From Acidobacteriota bacterium (GTDB lineage: Bacteria > Acidobacteriota > UBA4820 > DSQY01): a DNA stretch of 13,306 bases. Under the pieces are notes generated by a model. It was not told where the DNA came from, made no database searches, and saw only the letters and a program-made list of their open reading frames with translations. The first letter of the stretch is position 1. Each line of letters begins with the position of its first letter. Shown here piece after piece: positions 7,522 through 13,306 of the stretch. The position numbers and the translations under genes were made by a program. The stretch is taken from positions 1 through 13,306 of the forward strand of contig JAKAJA010000018.1 in NCBI GenBank assembly GCA_021814085.1. The letters run 5' to 3'.

Positions 7522-8290
7522 GGGGCTTACCTCCCAGCAGTTCATAGAGCTTCTTCTCAAGCTCCTCGCCGTTGCTCACGGGTTCGAAATTACCCTCCAC
7601 GGCCAGGATGACGGAGCCGCGCTCCTCACTCACCACCACGCACACGGCGTCTGTCATCTCCGTGATGCCCGCGGCCGCCCGGTGCCTCGTGCCGTATTCG
7701 GTGGGGAAGTCGCGGGCGCTCAGGGGCAAGTAGCAACCCGCCGCCGACAGCCTCCCGTCCATCACCACCGCCGCGCCATCGTGGAGGGCCGTGCCCGGAA
7801 AGAAGATGGTGGAGAGGAGGCCGGACGACACCTCGGCGTCGACCTTCACCCCCGTGTCGGCGTAGTCCTTTAGCCCCTGGGTGCGCTCGAAGACCACGAG
7901 GGCCCCCTGGCGGAGGTGGGCGAGGCCGAATACCGCCACGGCCGTCTCACGTGCCAGCTGATGCCTCTGCTCGAGGCTGCCACGGGACGTGAAGAAGGTG
8001 CTCCCGAGGGCCGCTAGCGCCTTCCGGATGGGCTCCCTGAAGAGGACGATGATGGCGAAGGGGATATAGAAAAGGAGATTCTGAAGGAAGCGGTGGGTGG
8101 CCGCCATGTCCAGAAACTGCGCCAGGACGTTGGCGACGACCAGCACGATGACGCCCAGGAGCATCTGGACGGCGGGGGTCCCTCTCACCTGCCGGATGAT
8201 GAAAAAAAGGAGCGCCGTGACCGCCAGAATATCCAGCAGGTCGATCCAGCCCATCCCCCTGGAGAGGAGTGCGTACCACGCTTCTTGCAT
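7490..8290 (-). CDS. cdaA: Membrane diadenylate cyclase CdaA (c-di-AMP synthase)
   Basis: 266 residues, close to the about 273 of B. subtilis CdaA. It joins two ATP into cyclic di-AMP. Three N-terminal membrane segments (about 18-34, 43-60, 69-84) are followed by FREPIRKAL and the cytoplasmic DAC domain (DisA_N). That domain carries both nucleotide-binding signatures: DGA (171-173, in ALHDGAAVV) and RHR (202-204, in GTRHRAAAGI). The start at 8290 has GAGAGG 6 nt upstream. An in-frame ATG at 8323 lies upstream of the predicted transcription start and has no Shine-Dalgarno sequence, so it is rejected. It is the first gene of the operon, behind a near-consensus promoter. The DAC class with three helices, not DisA or CdaS, fits the cdaR-glmM neighbours. 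Confidence 0.96.
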   Translation of the reverse strand: MQEAWYALLSRGMGWIDLLDILAVTALLFFIIRQVRGTPAVQMLLGVIVLVVANVLAQFLDMAATHRFLQNLLFYIPFAIIVLFREPIRKALAALGSTFFTSRGSLEQRHQLARETAVAVFGLAHLRQGALVVFERTQGLKDYADTGVKVDAEVSSGLLSTIFFPGTALHDGAAVVMDGRLSAAGCYLPLSARDFPTEYGTRHRAAAGITEMTDAVCVVVSEERGSVILAVEGNFEPVSNGEELEKKLYELLGGKPREQAAATDVA

Positions 8291-8310
8291 CGCCGACCTC
8301 TCAAAACATA

Positions 8311-8339
8311 AGTATGACGGCACGGGCGCGGAGGGTCAA
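8311..8339 (-). promoter_or_regulatory. Sigma70-like promoter of the cdaA-cdaR-glmM operon
   Basis: On the - strand, TTGACC (8339-8334, 5 of 6 matches to the -35 consensus) is followed after exactly 17 nt by CATACT (8316-8311, 4 of 6 matches to TATAAT). A start near 8304 would give a very short leader of about 14 nt that still contains the GAGAGG site before the ATG at 8290. The match is seen in the sequence; activity is inferred. Confidence 0.6.
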
Positions 8340-8350
8340 GGAGAATGAGT

Positions 8351-8382
8351 GGGAGAAGGGGAGAGCGGGAGAAGGGGAGCAG
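8351..8382. repeat. Octamer tandem repeat, core GGGAG, four copies
   Basis: Four contiguous 8-bp units: GGGAGAAG (8351), GGGAGAGC (8359), GGGAGAAG (8367), GGGAGCAG (8375). They can also be read as two copies of a 16-bp unit. A weaker unit GAATGAGT precedes. The 15-mer at 8363-8377 recurs inverted at 8570-8584. Confidence 0.8.
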
Positions 8383-8562
8383 AAAGGAGGGGCGGAAGAG
8401 GGGAATGAAACGAAGACAAAAGAACGAGGCACGGGAGGATCGGAACATGGGGACGGCTTTCAGGTCCAATGCAGGTGAAGTGTATTGGGTGAGGCGGAGG
8501 GCAGCCGACACCACGATGGGGAGATGCGAAAGCGCACGGGTTGGGTTCCTCATGGGTCTTCA

Positions 8563-8590
8563 CCCGCTCCCCCTTCTCCCGCTCCCCTCC
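8563..8590. repeat. Inverted partner of the GGGAG octamer repeat
   Basis: Read on the - strand this segment is again made of GGGAG-type words, with GGGAGAAG flanked by GGGGAGC units. Fifteen bases (8570-8584) are the exact reverse complement of 8363-8377. It lies about 50 bp upstream of the TPR gene start. The two arrays face each other and enclose 192 bp. Confidence 0.7.
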
Positions 8591-8641
8591 GGGCGTACCA
8601 TGGTGTAGAATGGCGTGGCTGAGGTAGGAGGGCATGGGGCC

Positions 8642-10774
8642 ATGGCCGACGCAAGGGTAGAACAGGCAAGAGCGCTCGCCGCCGCCGGGCAGTATAAGGA
8701 GGCCGTGGATGTGCTCAAGGCGCTCCTCCAGGCCAATGCGCAGGACGGAGAGGCGCGTCAGCTCCTGGCCGAAGTCCAGGACAGCATGATGCTCGAAATC
8801 CAGATCGGGGACCGTCTGGAAAGGGCCCAGGCCCTGGCGGAGCAGGGCCAGAGGGATCAGGCCCTCAAGCTCCTCGGCGACGTCATGAAGGTGGCCCCCA
8901 ACCACCCCAGGGCCCTTGCCCTCGCGGCCTCTCTTTCGCCCCAGGCGCCCCCGCCTCCCCACCCCCTGCCCGATCTCAACCCGAACGCCACCGTGTCCAT
9001 GGACGCCTTCGAGTTGGAGGACCTGCCCATTGGCTCGGGGCCCGCATCTCCAGCGGGGCCATCCTCCAACACCCTTTCGGGCGCGGCCCCCGAGTTTAGC
9101 CTGGAATCCCTCGACTCCCTTGACTCATCTCAACCTTCACCCATGGAGTCCACTTTCGCGACCCCATCCACGAACCTTGGGCCCGCCGAGGCCGCCAAGG
9201 TGCAGCAATACGTGAGCGAAGGCCAGGCCCTCTTTGATCAGGGCCGCTACCAGGATGCCATCGACCTCTGGACCCGCGTATTCATCGTGGACGAGAACAA
9301 CAAGGACGCGGACGCCCTGATCGCGAAGGCCAAAGAGGCCATGAACGCCAATCAGGGGGAGATCGAGCACAACCTCACCGAGGGAATCGCCGCCTTCAAC
9401 GCCGGGGACTACGTCCGCTCCAAGCCATTGCTGGAAAAGGTGCTCGCGGCCTTCCCCGGCCACCGGGAGGCGCAGTACTATCTCCAGCGCATGGGGGAGG
9501 CTGTTCCCATGAGCCCCCAGGCTTGGACCGACGCTCCCGCGGCCCCGGTTCCGCCCTCGGCCTTCGCGACCCCGCCGCCCGCCTTTACCCCACCGCCCAC
9601 TTTCTCCGCTCCGCCCCCCATCTCGGGCGCGGCACCCGCGGGGGCGCCTCAGGGATCGACCTTTACCAGCGGCAACCCTGATGAGTTCGAGTTCGAGGAC
9701 CACCTGGAGCTCCCCACGGGAGAGGCCATGCGGTCATCGGCTCCGGCGGCGGCCTACGGGGGGTTCGAATTTGAGAGCGCCCCCCCGGTAGCGGCCGGGG
9801 CCGGCCAGGCGGCCCCGCAGCCTCCAACGCAGCCTCCCGCCCAATCCGCCGAGGCGTTCACGTGGGATGATAACCCCACCCTCGCCGCGCCGAGGGAGCA
9901 GGTGACCGCGACCACCGGGATGGATGGCGGGGATGAAGTCCTGGGAGTCCCCGGGGCTCTGCCGGGGGTCGGCCCTTCGAAGGTGAAGGCGGCCAAGGCA
10001 CCCAAGGCCGGCGGCGGCCCCCCGTGGATCCTCATCGGGGCCGCGGTGTTCGGCCTGCTCCTCGTGGGCCTCGGCATCGTTTTCGCCAGCCGGTTCTTTT
10101 TCAGCGGCGATGGTCTCCAGCCGGCCACGGTCAAGCCGAGCCAGCTCCCCAAACCCCAAGCGCCCAGAATAGCGCCCAAGCCCGTCGCGCCTGCGGTCCC
10201 AGAGGCGCCGACGCCCCAGAGCATGAGCCCAGAGGATCTCCTCAAGGCCGCCCGCGCGGCGGAGGGGGAGAAGGACTACGCCAAGGCCGTCGCCCTCTAC
10301 CAGGAACTCCTGGCGCGCGGGGGAGGTCTGAACACGGAGGCGGCGACAAGCCTGTCTAACGCCAGAACGGCTCTGCAGCGGCAGCAGGTTGAGAACGAGA
10401 AGAACGAGAAGTTCCTCAAGGACTATCAGTACGCCGTGAAGGCCTATCGGGAGGGGGACTTCGCCGAGTGCCTGAGGGTGGCGTGGCGCATGATTTACCC
10501 CGACGACACCATGGCCCGCCAACTGGGCAAGCGGGACGCGGTCCAGCACCTCATCCGGGACGGATACTACAACTGGGCGGTCATGGATCTGAAGTCGGAC
10601 AACGTGCGCGGCGCGGAGAAGAACCTCAGGGACCTCGTGGACTTCGACAAGACCGACGGCGAGGCCCGCAAGCTCCTCCAGTTCGTCAGGCCATACCTCA
10701 CGAATCTCCCGGACCAGAACTACCGGGACGTCGTGAAGAGCCTTACCTACCGCCCATTCGCGGAGAGCCCCTGA
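8642..10774 (+). CDS. TPR protein with central transmembrane segment and proline-rich linkers, function unknown
   Basis: 710 residues. Two TPR-like helical pairs (about 5-45, 59-98), a Pro/Ser linker, two more (about 187-230, 242-284), a long Pro/Ala-rich disordered linker (about 290-455), one membrane segment (about 461-482), another Pro-rich spacer, then three TPR-like units (about 529-578, 595-622, 637-682). There is no signal peptide and a lysine-rich stretch (KVKAAKAPK) precedes the membrane segment, so the N part should be cytoplasmic and the C part periplasmic. The linkers repeat a short acidic-aromatic motif: FELED (123), FSLES (152), FEFED (349), FEFES (375). The ATG at 8642 has AGGAGGG 9 nt upstream; a GTG at 8615 has no site. 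TPR folds bind proteins, so a scaffold linking cytoplasm and envelope is a fair guess, no more. The stop overlaps the next ATG by one base. Confidence 0.85.
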   Translation: MADARVEQARALAAAGQYKEAVDVLKALLQANAQDGEARQLLAEVQDSMMLEIQIGDRLERAQALAEQGQRDQALKLLGDVMKVAPNHPRALALAASLSPQAPPPPHPLPDLNPNATVSMDAFELEDLPIGSGPASPAGPSSNTLSGAAPEFSLESLDSLDSSQPSPMESTFATPSTNLGPAEAAKVQQYVSEGQALFDQGRYQDAIDLWTRVFIVDENNKDADALIAKAKEAMNANQGEIEHNLTEGIAAFNAGDYVRSKPLLEKVLAAFPGHREAQYYLQRMGEAVPMSPQAWTDAPAAPVPPSAFATPPPAFTPPPTFSAPPPISGAAPAGAPQGSTFTSGNPDEFEFEDHLELPTGEAMRSSAPAAAYGGFEFESAPPVAAGAGQAAPQPPTQPPAQSAEAFTWDDNPTLAAPREQVTATTGMDGGDEVLGVPGALPGVGPSKVKAAKAPKAGGGPPWILIGAAVFGLLLVGLGIVFASRFFFSGDGLQPATVKPSQLPKPQAPRIAPKPVAPAVPEAPTPQSMSPEDLLKAARAAEGEKDYAKAVALYQELLARGGGLNTEAATSLSNARTALQRQQVENEKNEKFLKDYQYAVKAYREGDFAECLRVAWRMIYPDDTMARQLGKRDAVQHLIRDGYYNWAVMDLKSDNVRGAEKNLRDLVDFDKTDGEARKLLQFVRPYLTNLPDQNYRDVVKSLTYRPFAESP

Positions 10775-12315
10775 TGGGGGGCACGCGAGAACTCGACGAT
10801 CTTCTCAGGGCCGGCCGGGAGGGCGGCGGCGCGAAGCGCATGGAGGCCCAGCACGAGGCCGGCAAGCTGACGGCGCGCGAGCGGGTGGACCTCCTCCTCG
10901 ACCCCGGGTCCTTCGAAGAGACCGACGCCCTGGTGGAGCACGGGTGCCGCGATTTCGGGATGGACGGCAAGCGCATCCCGGGCGATGGCGTGGTGACTGG
11001 GTTCGGCCGCGTGGACGGCAGGACCGTCTTCCTCTTCGCCAACGACTTCACGGTCTTCGGCGGCTCCCTGTCCGAAGCCAACGCGAGGAAGATCTGCAAG
11101 GTCATGGACCTGGCCATGGAAGTGGGCGCTCCCATGGTGGGGCTCAACGATTCGGGCGGTGCCCGGATTCAGGAGGGCGTCGGCTCCCTCGCCGGGTACG
11201 CGGACATCTTCCTCCGGAACACGCTTGCCTCGGGCGTCATACCGCAGATATCCCTCATCATGGGGCCCTGCGCGGGCGGGGCTGTCTACTCGCCGGCCAT
11301 TACGGATTTCGTCATGATGACGGAGGAAACCTCCTACATGTTCATCACGGGGCCGGACGTCATCAGGACGGTCCTGCACGAGGACATCACCAAGGAGGCG
11401 CTGGGCGGGGCGCACACCCACGCCAGCACCTCGGGGGTGGCGCACTTCACGGCGGGTGACGACGCCCACGCCATAGCCACGTGCCGCGCCCTCCTCTCCT
11501 ACCTGCCCTCCAACAACATGGAGGACCCGCCCCTCAAACCCACCTCCGATCCCGAGGACAGGGCCGACGAGGCCCTCAACTCGCTGGTACCCGAGAACCC
11601 GAACCTGCCATACAACATCAAGGACCTTATCCAATCGGTCCTGGACGACCGGGTGTTCTTCGAAGTGCACCGCGATTTCGCCCCCAATATCGTCGTGGGG
11701 TTCGGGCGCCTCGGTGGCAGGGTCGTGGGGGTGGTGGCCAACCAGCCCGCCTTCCTGGCGGGCGTGCTGGACATCAAATCCTCCCTCAAGGGCGCCCGCT
11801 TCGTGAGGTTCTGCGACTGCTTCAACATTCCCCTCGTGACCTTCGAGGACGTGCCCGGATTCCTCCCCGGGAAGGAGCAGGAGCACGGCGGGATCATCGT
11901 CCACGGCGCCAAGCTGCTCTTTGCCTTCGCCGAGGCCACCGTGCCCAAGCTCACGGTCATCACCCGGAAGGCTTACGGCGGAGCTTACTGCGTCATGGCG
12001 AGCAAGCACATCCGGGCCGACTACAACGTGGCCTTCCCCACGGCTGAGATCGCGGTCATGGGTCCCGACGGCGCGGTGAACATCCTCTACAGGAAGGAGC
12101 TCTCCGAGGCGGCGGACCTTGTCGCCTTCAAGGCCGAAAAGGTGGAGGAGTTCCGCAAGACCCTGGCCAACCCTTATGTGGCGGCGCGCAACGGGTTTAT
12201 CGACGCGGTCATCCCGCCCTCCAAAACGCGGCCCAAACTCATCGCCGCCCTGGCCATGCTGGCCAACAAGCGACAGAAGAACCCTCCCAAGAAGCACGGG
12301 AATATACCTCTATGA
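10774..12315 (+). CDS. pccB: Acyl-CoA carboxylase beta (carboxyltransferase) subunit, propionyl-CoA carboxylase type
   Basis: 513 residues, the usual length. It transfers carboxyl from carboxybiotin to an acyl-CoA, typically propionyl-CoA to methylmalonyl-CoA, in the cytoplasm. Family signatures run the full length: GKLTARERVDLLLDPGSFEE (30-49), DFTVFGGSLSE (91-101), LNDSGGARIQEG (124-135), the first oxyanion site GPCAGGAVYSP (164-174), ITGPDVI (191-197), the second-half ANQP (322-325) and RKAYGGAY (398-405), and the C-terminus KKHGNIPL. The residue after GGAY, usually Asp in propionyl-CoA enzymes, is Cys406. No biotin carboxylase or biotin carrier gene lies in the window, so its partner is elsewhere. 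A decarboxylase alpha subunit (methylmalonyl-CoA decarboxylase) is a related alternative that sequence alone does not exclude. The ATG overlaps the TPR stop as TGATG, with GGAGAG 6 nt upstream. Confidence 0.93.
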   Translation: MGGTRELDDLLRAGREGGGAKRMEAQHEAGKLTARERVDLLLDPGSFEETDALVEHGCRDFGMDGKRIPGDGVVTGFGRVDGRTVFLFANDFTVFGGSLSEANARKICKVMDLAMEVGAPMVGLNDSGGARIQEGVGSLAGYADIFLRNTLASGVIPQISLIMGPCAGGAVYSPAITDFVMMTEETSYMFITGPDVIRTVLHEDITKEALGGAHTHASTSGVAHFTAGDDAHAIATCRALLSYLPSNNMEDPPLKPTSDPEDRADEALNSLVPENPNLPYNIKDLIQSVLDDRVFFEVHRDFAPNIVVGFGRLGGRVVGVVANQPAFLAGVLDIKSSLKGARFVRFCDCFNIPLVTFEDVPGFLPGKEQEHGGIIVHGAKLLFAFAEATVPKLTVITRKAYGGAYCVMASKHIRADYNVAFPTAEIAVMGPDGAVNILYRKELSEAADLVAFKAEKVEEFRKTLANPYVAARNGFIDAVIPPSKTRPKLIAALAMLANKRQKNPPKKHGNIPL

Positions 12316-13306
12316 AGTCGGAAGGCGGAAGGCGGAAGGCTAAAGTCCTGCTCCTGCTCGCCCTCGTGCTGGCGCTCTCCCTGGCATGCGTGGAACAGCA
12401 GGCGCCGAACGCGGCCGTTCCCGCGGTTCCGCCCAAGCCCGCCAAGCCACCGGGACAAGAGCAGGTGGACAAGCTGGTGGGCGACATGGAGCGCCTGAGC
12501 AATCGGGTGGAGCAGGAAGACCTTGACGAGAATGCCACGGCCACCGTTCTTCAGGAGATGTCCGCGGCACTCCAGGCCTATTTCGGCGCCCCCGACAACG
12601 TGCGCTCGAACCCCAAGCTCCAGGGAGCCTTGGAGCGCATGTGCGACGAAGCGCTCCAGGTGGAGTTGGATGCCAACGCCGCGCCAGCGACACCTGACCA
12701 GCCCGAGGCCTCGCCCACGGACGAACTCCTCCACGTCACGACCTTCCTCTCGCCGGAAGACCTGAAGGCCACCTACGCCGCCGTGCAGAAGGCCGTGGCC
12801 GAATCCAACCCGGGCTTCGACATCCCCACCAACGACGCGGTGCTTACCTATGTGAACCTCTTCCAGAACCGTCTCAAGACCTGGTACACCCGCGCCCTCA
12901 CGCGAGGCCAGCCCTACGTCCCCAAGATGAAAGAGATCTTCAAGGACGAGGGGGTCCCCCAGTCCCTGGTCTATCTCGCCATCGTGGAGTCTGCCTTCAA
13001 CCCGCAGGCCGTCTCCCGGGCAAAAGCAGTGGGCATGTGGCAGTTCATCGCGGGGACGGCCAAGCGCTACGACCTGACCGTGGATTTCTGGGAAGACCAG
13101 CGCAAAGACCCCGAGCTGGCGGCCCGCGCGGCGGCGCGGTATCTGAAAGACCTGCACGACCGGTTCAACGACTGGCAGCTCTCCCTCGCGGCCTACAACA
13201 CGGGGGAAGGCAGGGTACAGAAATACGTCAACAAGGTGCCCGAGGGGGACTTCTGGTCCATGCGGCAGAGCCGGCGCAACCTCCATCGGGAGACACGGGA
13301 GAATGT
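12312..13306 (+). CDS. Lytic transglycosylase lipoprotein, MltD-like (partial, runs off the window)
   Basis: Open from the ATG at 12312 to the window edge: 331 codons with no stop. A basic start (GRRKAK), a leucine-rich core (11-24) and Cys25 in LSLAC suggest a lipoprotein signal, although the lipobox is imperfect (Ser at -3). A Pro-rich spacer and a helical region (about 45-190) follow. The SLT domain begins about residue 205 and carries the catalytic Glu226 in AIVESAFNP, GMWQF (241-245) and AYNTG (294-298), the hallmarks of the family. Such enzymes cleave peptidoglycan glycan strands to 1,6-anhydromuropeptides in the periplasm. MltD has C-terminal LysM domains, which would lie beyond the window. 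The ATG overlaps the pccB stop by 4 bp (ATGA) and has no clear Shine-Dalgarno sequence, so coupling is likely. Codons 3-9 are made from a heptamer repeat. Confidence 0.88.
   Translation, partial: MKSEGGRRKAKVLLLLALVLALSLACVEQQAPNAAVPAVPPKPAKPPGQEQVDKLVGDMERLSNRVEQEDLDENATATVLQEMSAALQAYFGAPDNVRSNPKLQGALERMCDEALQVELDANAAPATPDQPEASPTDELLHVTTFLSPEDLKATYAAVQKAVAESNPGFDIPTNDAVLTYVNLFQNRLKTWYTRALTRGQPYVPKMKEIFKDEGVPQSLVYLAIVESAFNPQAVSRAKAVGMWQFIAGTAKRYDLTVDFWEDQRKDPELAARAAARYLKDLHDRFNDWQLSLAAYNTGEGRVQKYVNKVPEGDFWSMRQSRRNLHRETREN
12319..12339. repeat. Heptamer tandem repeat, word CGGAAGG, three copies, inside a coding start
   Basis: Three exact contiguous copies of CGGAAGG (12319, 12326, 12333), followed by a diverged unit CTAAAGT. 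The array is within the first ten codons of the lytic transglycosylase and encodes most of the basic n-region of its signal peptide (SEGGRR-type residues). Because 7 is not a multiple of 3, gain or loss of one unit shifts the frame. Confidence 0.8.

Larger units (their letters stand above)
8291..8641. other. Divergent intergenic region, purine/pyrimidine-biased, with opposed octamer repeats
   Basis: About 350 bp between the divergent starts of cdaA and the TPR gene. The left part holds the cdaA promoter. From 8351 a GGGAG-based octamer array begins, and its reverse complement returns at 8563-8590. The 192 bp between the 15-bp inverted copies carry no coding signal I trust; reading frames there are low-complexity. 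For the rightward gene, TAGAAT at 8606-8611 is a fair -10 box but I find no good -35 box at the right distance. A small stem TGCG-AAAG-CGCA lies near 8525-8536. No known RNA family was recognised. Confidence 0.6.

Noticed and set aside
8291..8323. Upstream ATG of cdaA at 8323
   Set aside because: It lies between the -10 and -35 boxes of the predicted promoter, upstream of the likely transcript start, and lacks a Shine-Dalgarno sequence.
8525..8536. Small hairpin TGCG-AAAG-CGCA in the divergent spacer
   Set aside because: A 4-bp stem is expected by chance at this GC content and nothing around it supports an RNA element.
8345..8608. Short + strand frame in the divergent spacer
   Set aside because: Arg/Lys/Glu/Gly-rich translation of the GGGAG repeats, no good start site and no recognisable domain.
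8606..8611. TAGAAT as promoter of the TPR gene
   Set aside because: A fair -10 match, but the sequence 16-18 bp upstream is pyrimidine-rich repeat with no -35 resemblance; not strong enough to list as a promoter.
8336..8962. 208-codon - strand frame across the divergent spacer
   Set aside because: Its content comes from the purine-rich repeats (Ser/Pro/Leu low complexity) and it overlaps the start of the TPR gene; no ribosome site.
10747..12297. 516-codon open frame on the - strand opposite the carboxyltransferase
   Set aside because: The + strand frame matches the acyl-CoA carboxylase family along its entire length. The antisense frame has biased Gly/Val/His/Arg content and no family motif; long antisense frames are expected in high-GC genes.
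12174..13286. 370-codon open frame on the - strand at the right edge
   Set aside because: It is antisense to the lytic transglycosylase, whose SLT motifs (catalytic Glu, GMWQF, AYNTG) are unmistakable, and it also crosses into pccB.

Overview
The window is high-GC bacterial DNA, densely packed with genes on both strands. It comes from a Gram-negative (diderm) organism: there is an Omp85-type outer-membrane barrel fused to a patatin phospholipase, a lipoprotein lytic transglycosylase and signal peptides with periplasmic cargo. The combination of a cdaA-cdaR-glmM cluster (cyclic di-AMP synthesis, best known from Gram-positive bacteria) with a diderm envelope, together with the general protein style, makes me think of Acidobacteriota. 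That is an inference from protein flavour, not a proven placement.

Layout. (1) Left edge, + strand: a small, very hydrophobic membrane protein (66-263). Its Shine-Dalgarno sequence lies inside a predicted hairpin. A strong 11-bp stem (266-292) follows and probably terminates transcription from both sides. (2) 379-8290, - strand, read right to left: a six-gene run of cdaA, cdaR, glmM, pdxJ, a polytopic-membrane/M24 metallopeptidase fusion, and a patatin/Omp85 (type Vd) protein. Most junctions are 4-bp stop/start overlaps or a longer overlap. The only gap is glmM-pdxJ (105 bp), which is filled with heptamer repeats. A good sigma70-like promoter lies just before cdaA and fixes its start. (3) 8291-8641: a divergent intergenic region with octamer repeats in two opposed orientations. 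(4) 8642-13306, + strand: a TPR/transmembrane/TPR protein, a propionyl-CoA carboxylase-type carboxyltransferase, and the 5' part of an MltD-like lytic transglycosylase lipoprotein that runs off the window. These are also joined by 1- and 4-bp overlaps.

How they may work together. CdaA makes c-di-AMP, CdaR is its regulator, and GlmM makes glucosamine-1-phosphate for peptidoglycan; these three form a known functional unit. The downstream patatin-barrel and the divergent lytic transglycosylase also act in the envelope, so both operons have an envelope theme, although pdxJ (vitamin B6) and the carboxyltransferase are metabolic. No mobile element, CRISPR array, tRNA or rRNA gene was seen. The most unusual features are the short tandem repeats of 7-8 bp, each with its own word, found in every sizeable spacer and once inside a coding start; the membrane/M24 fusion with an internal signal peptide; a 9-C tract in the patatin-barrel gene; and a cysteine at the usual acyl-CoA specificity position of the carboxyltransferase.
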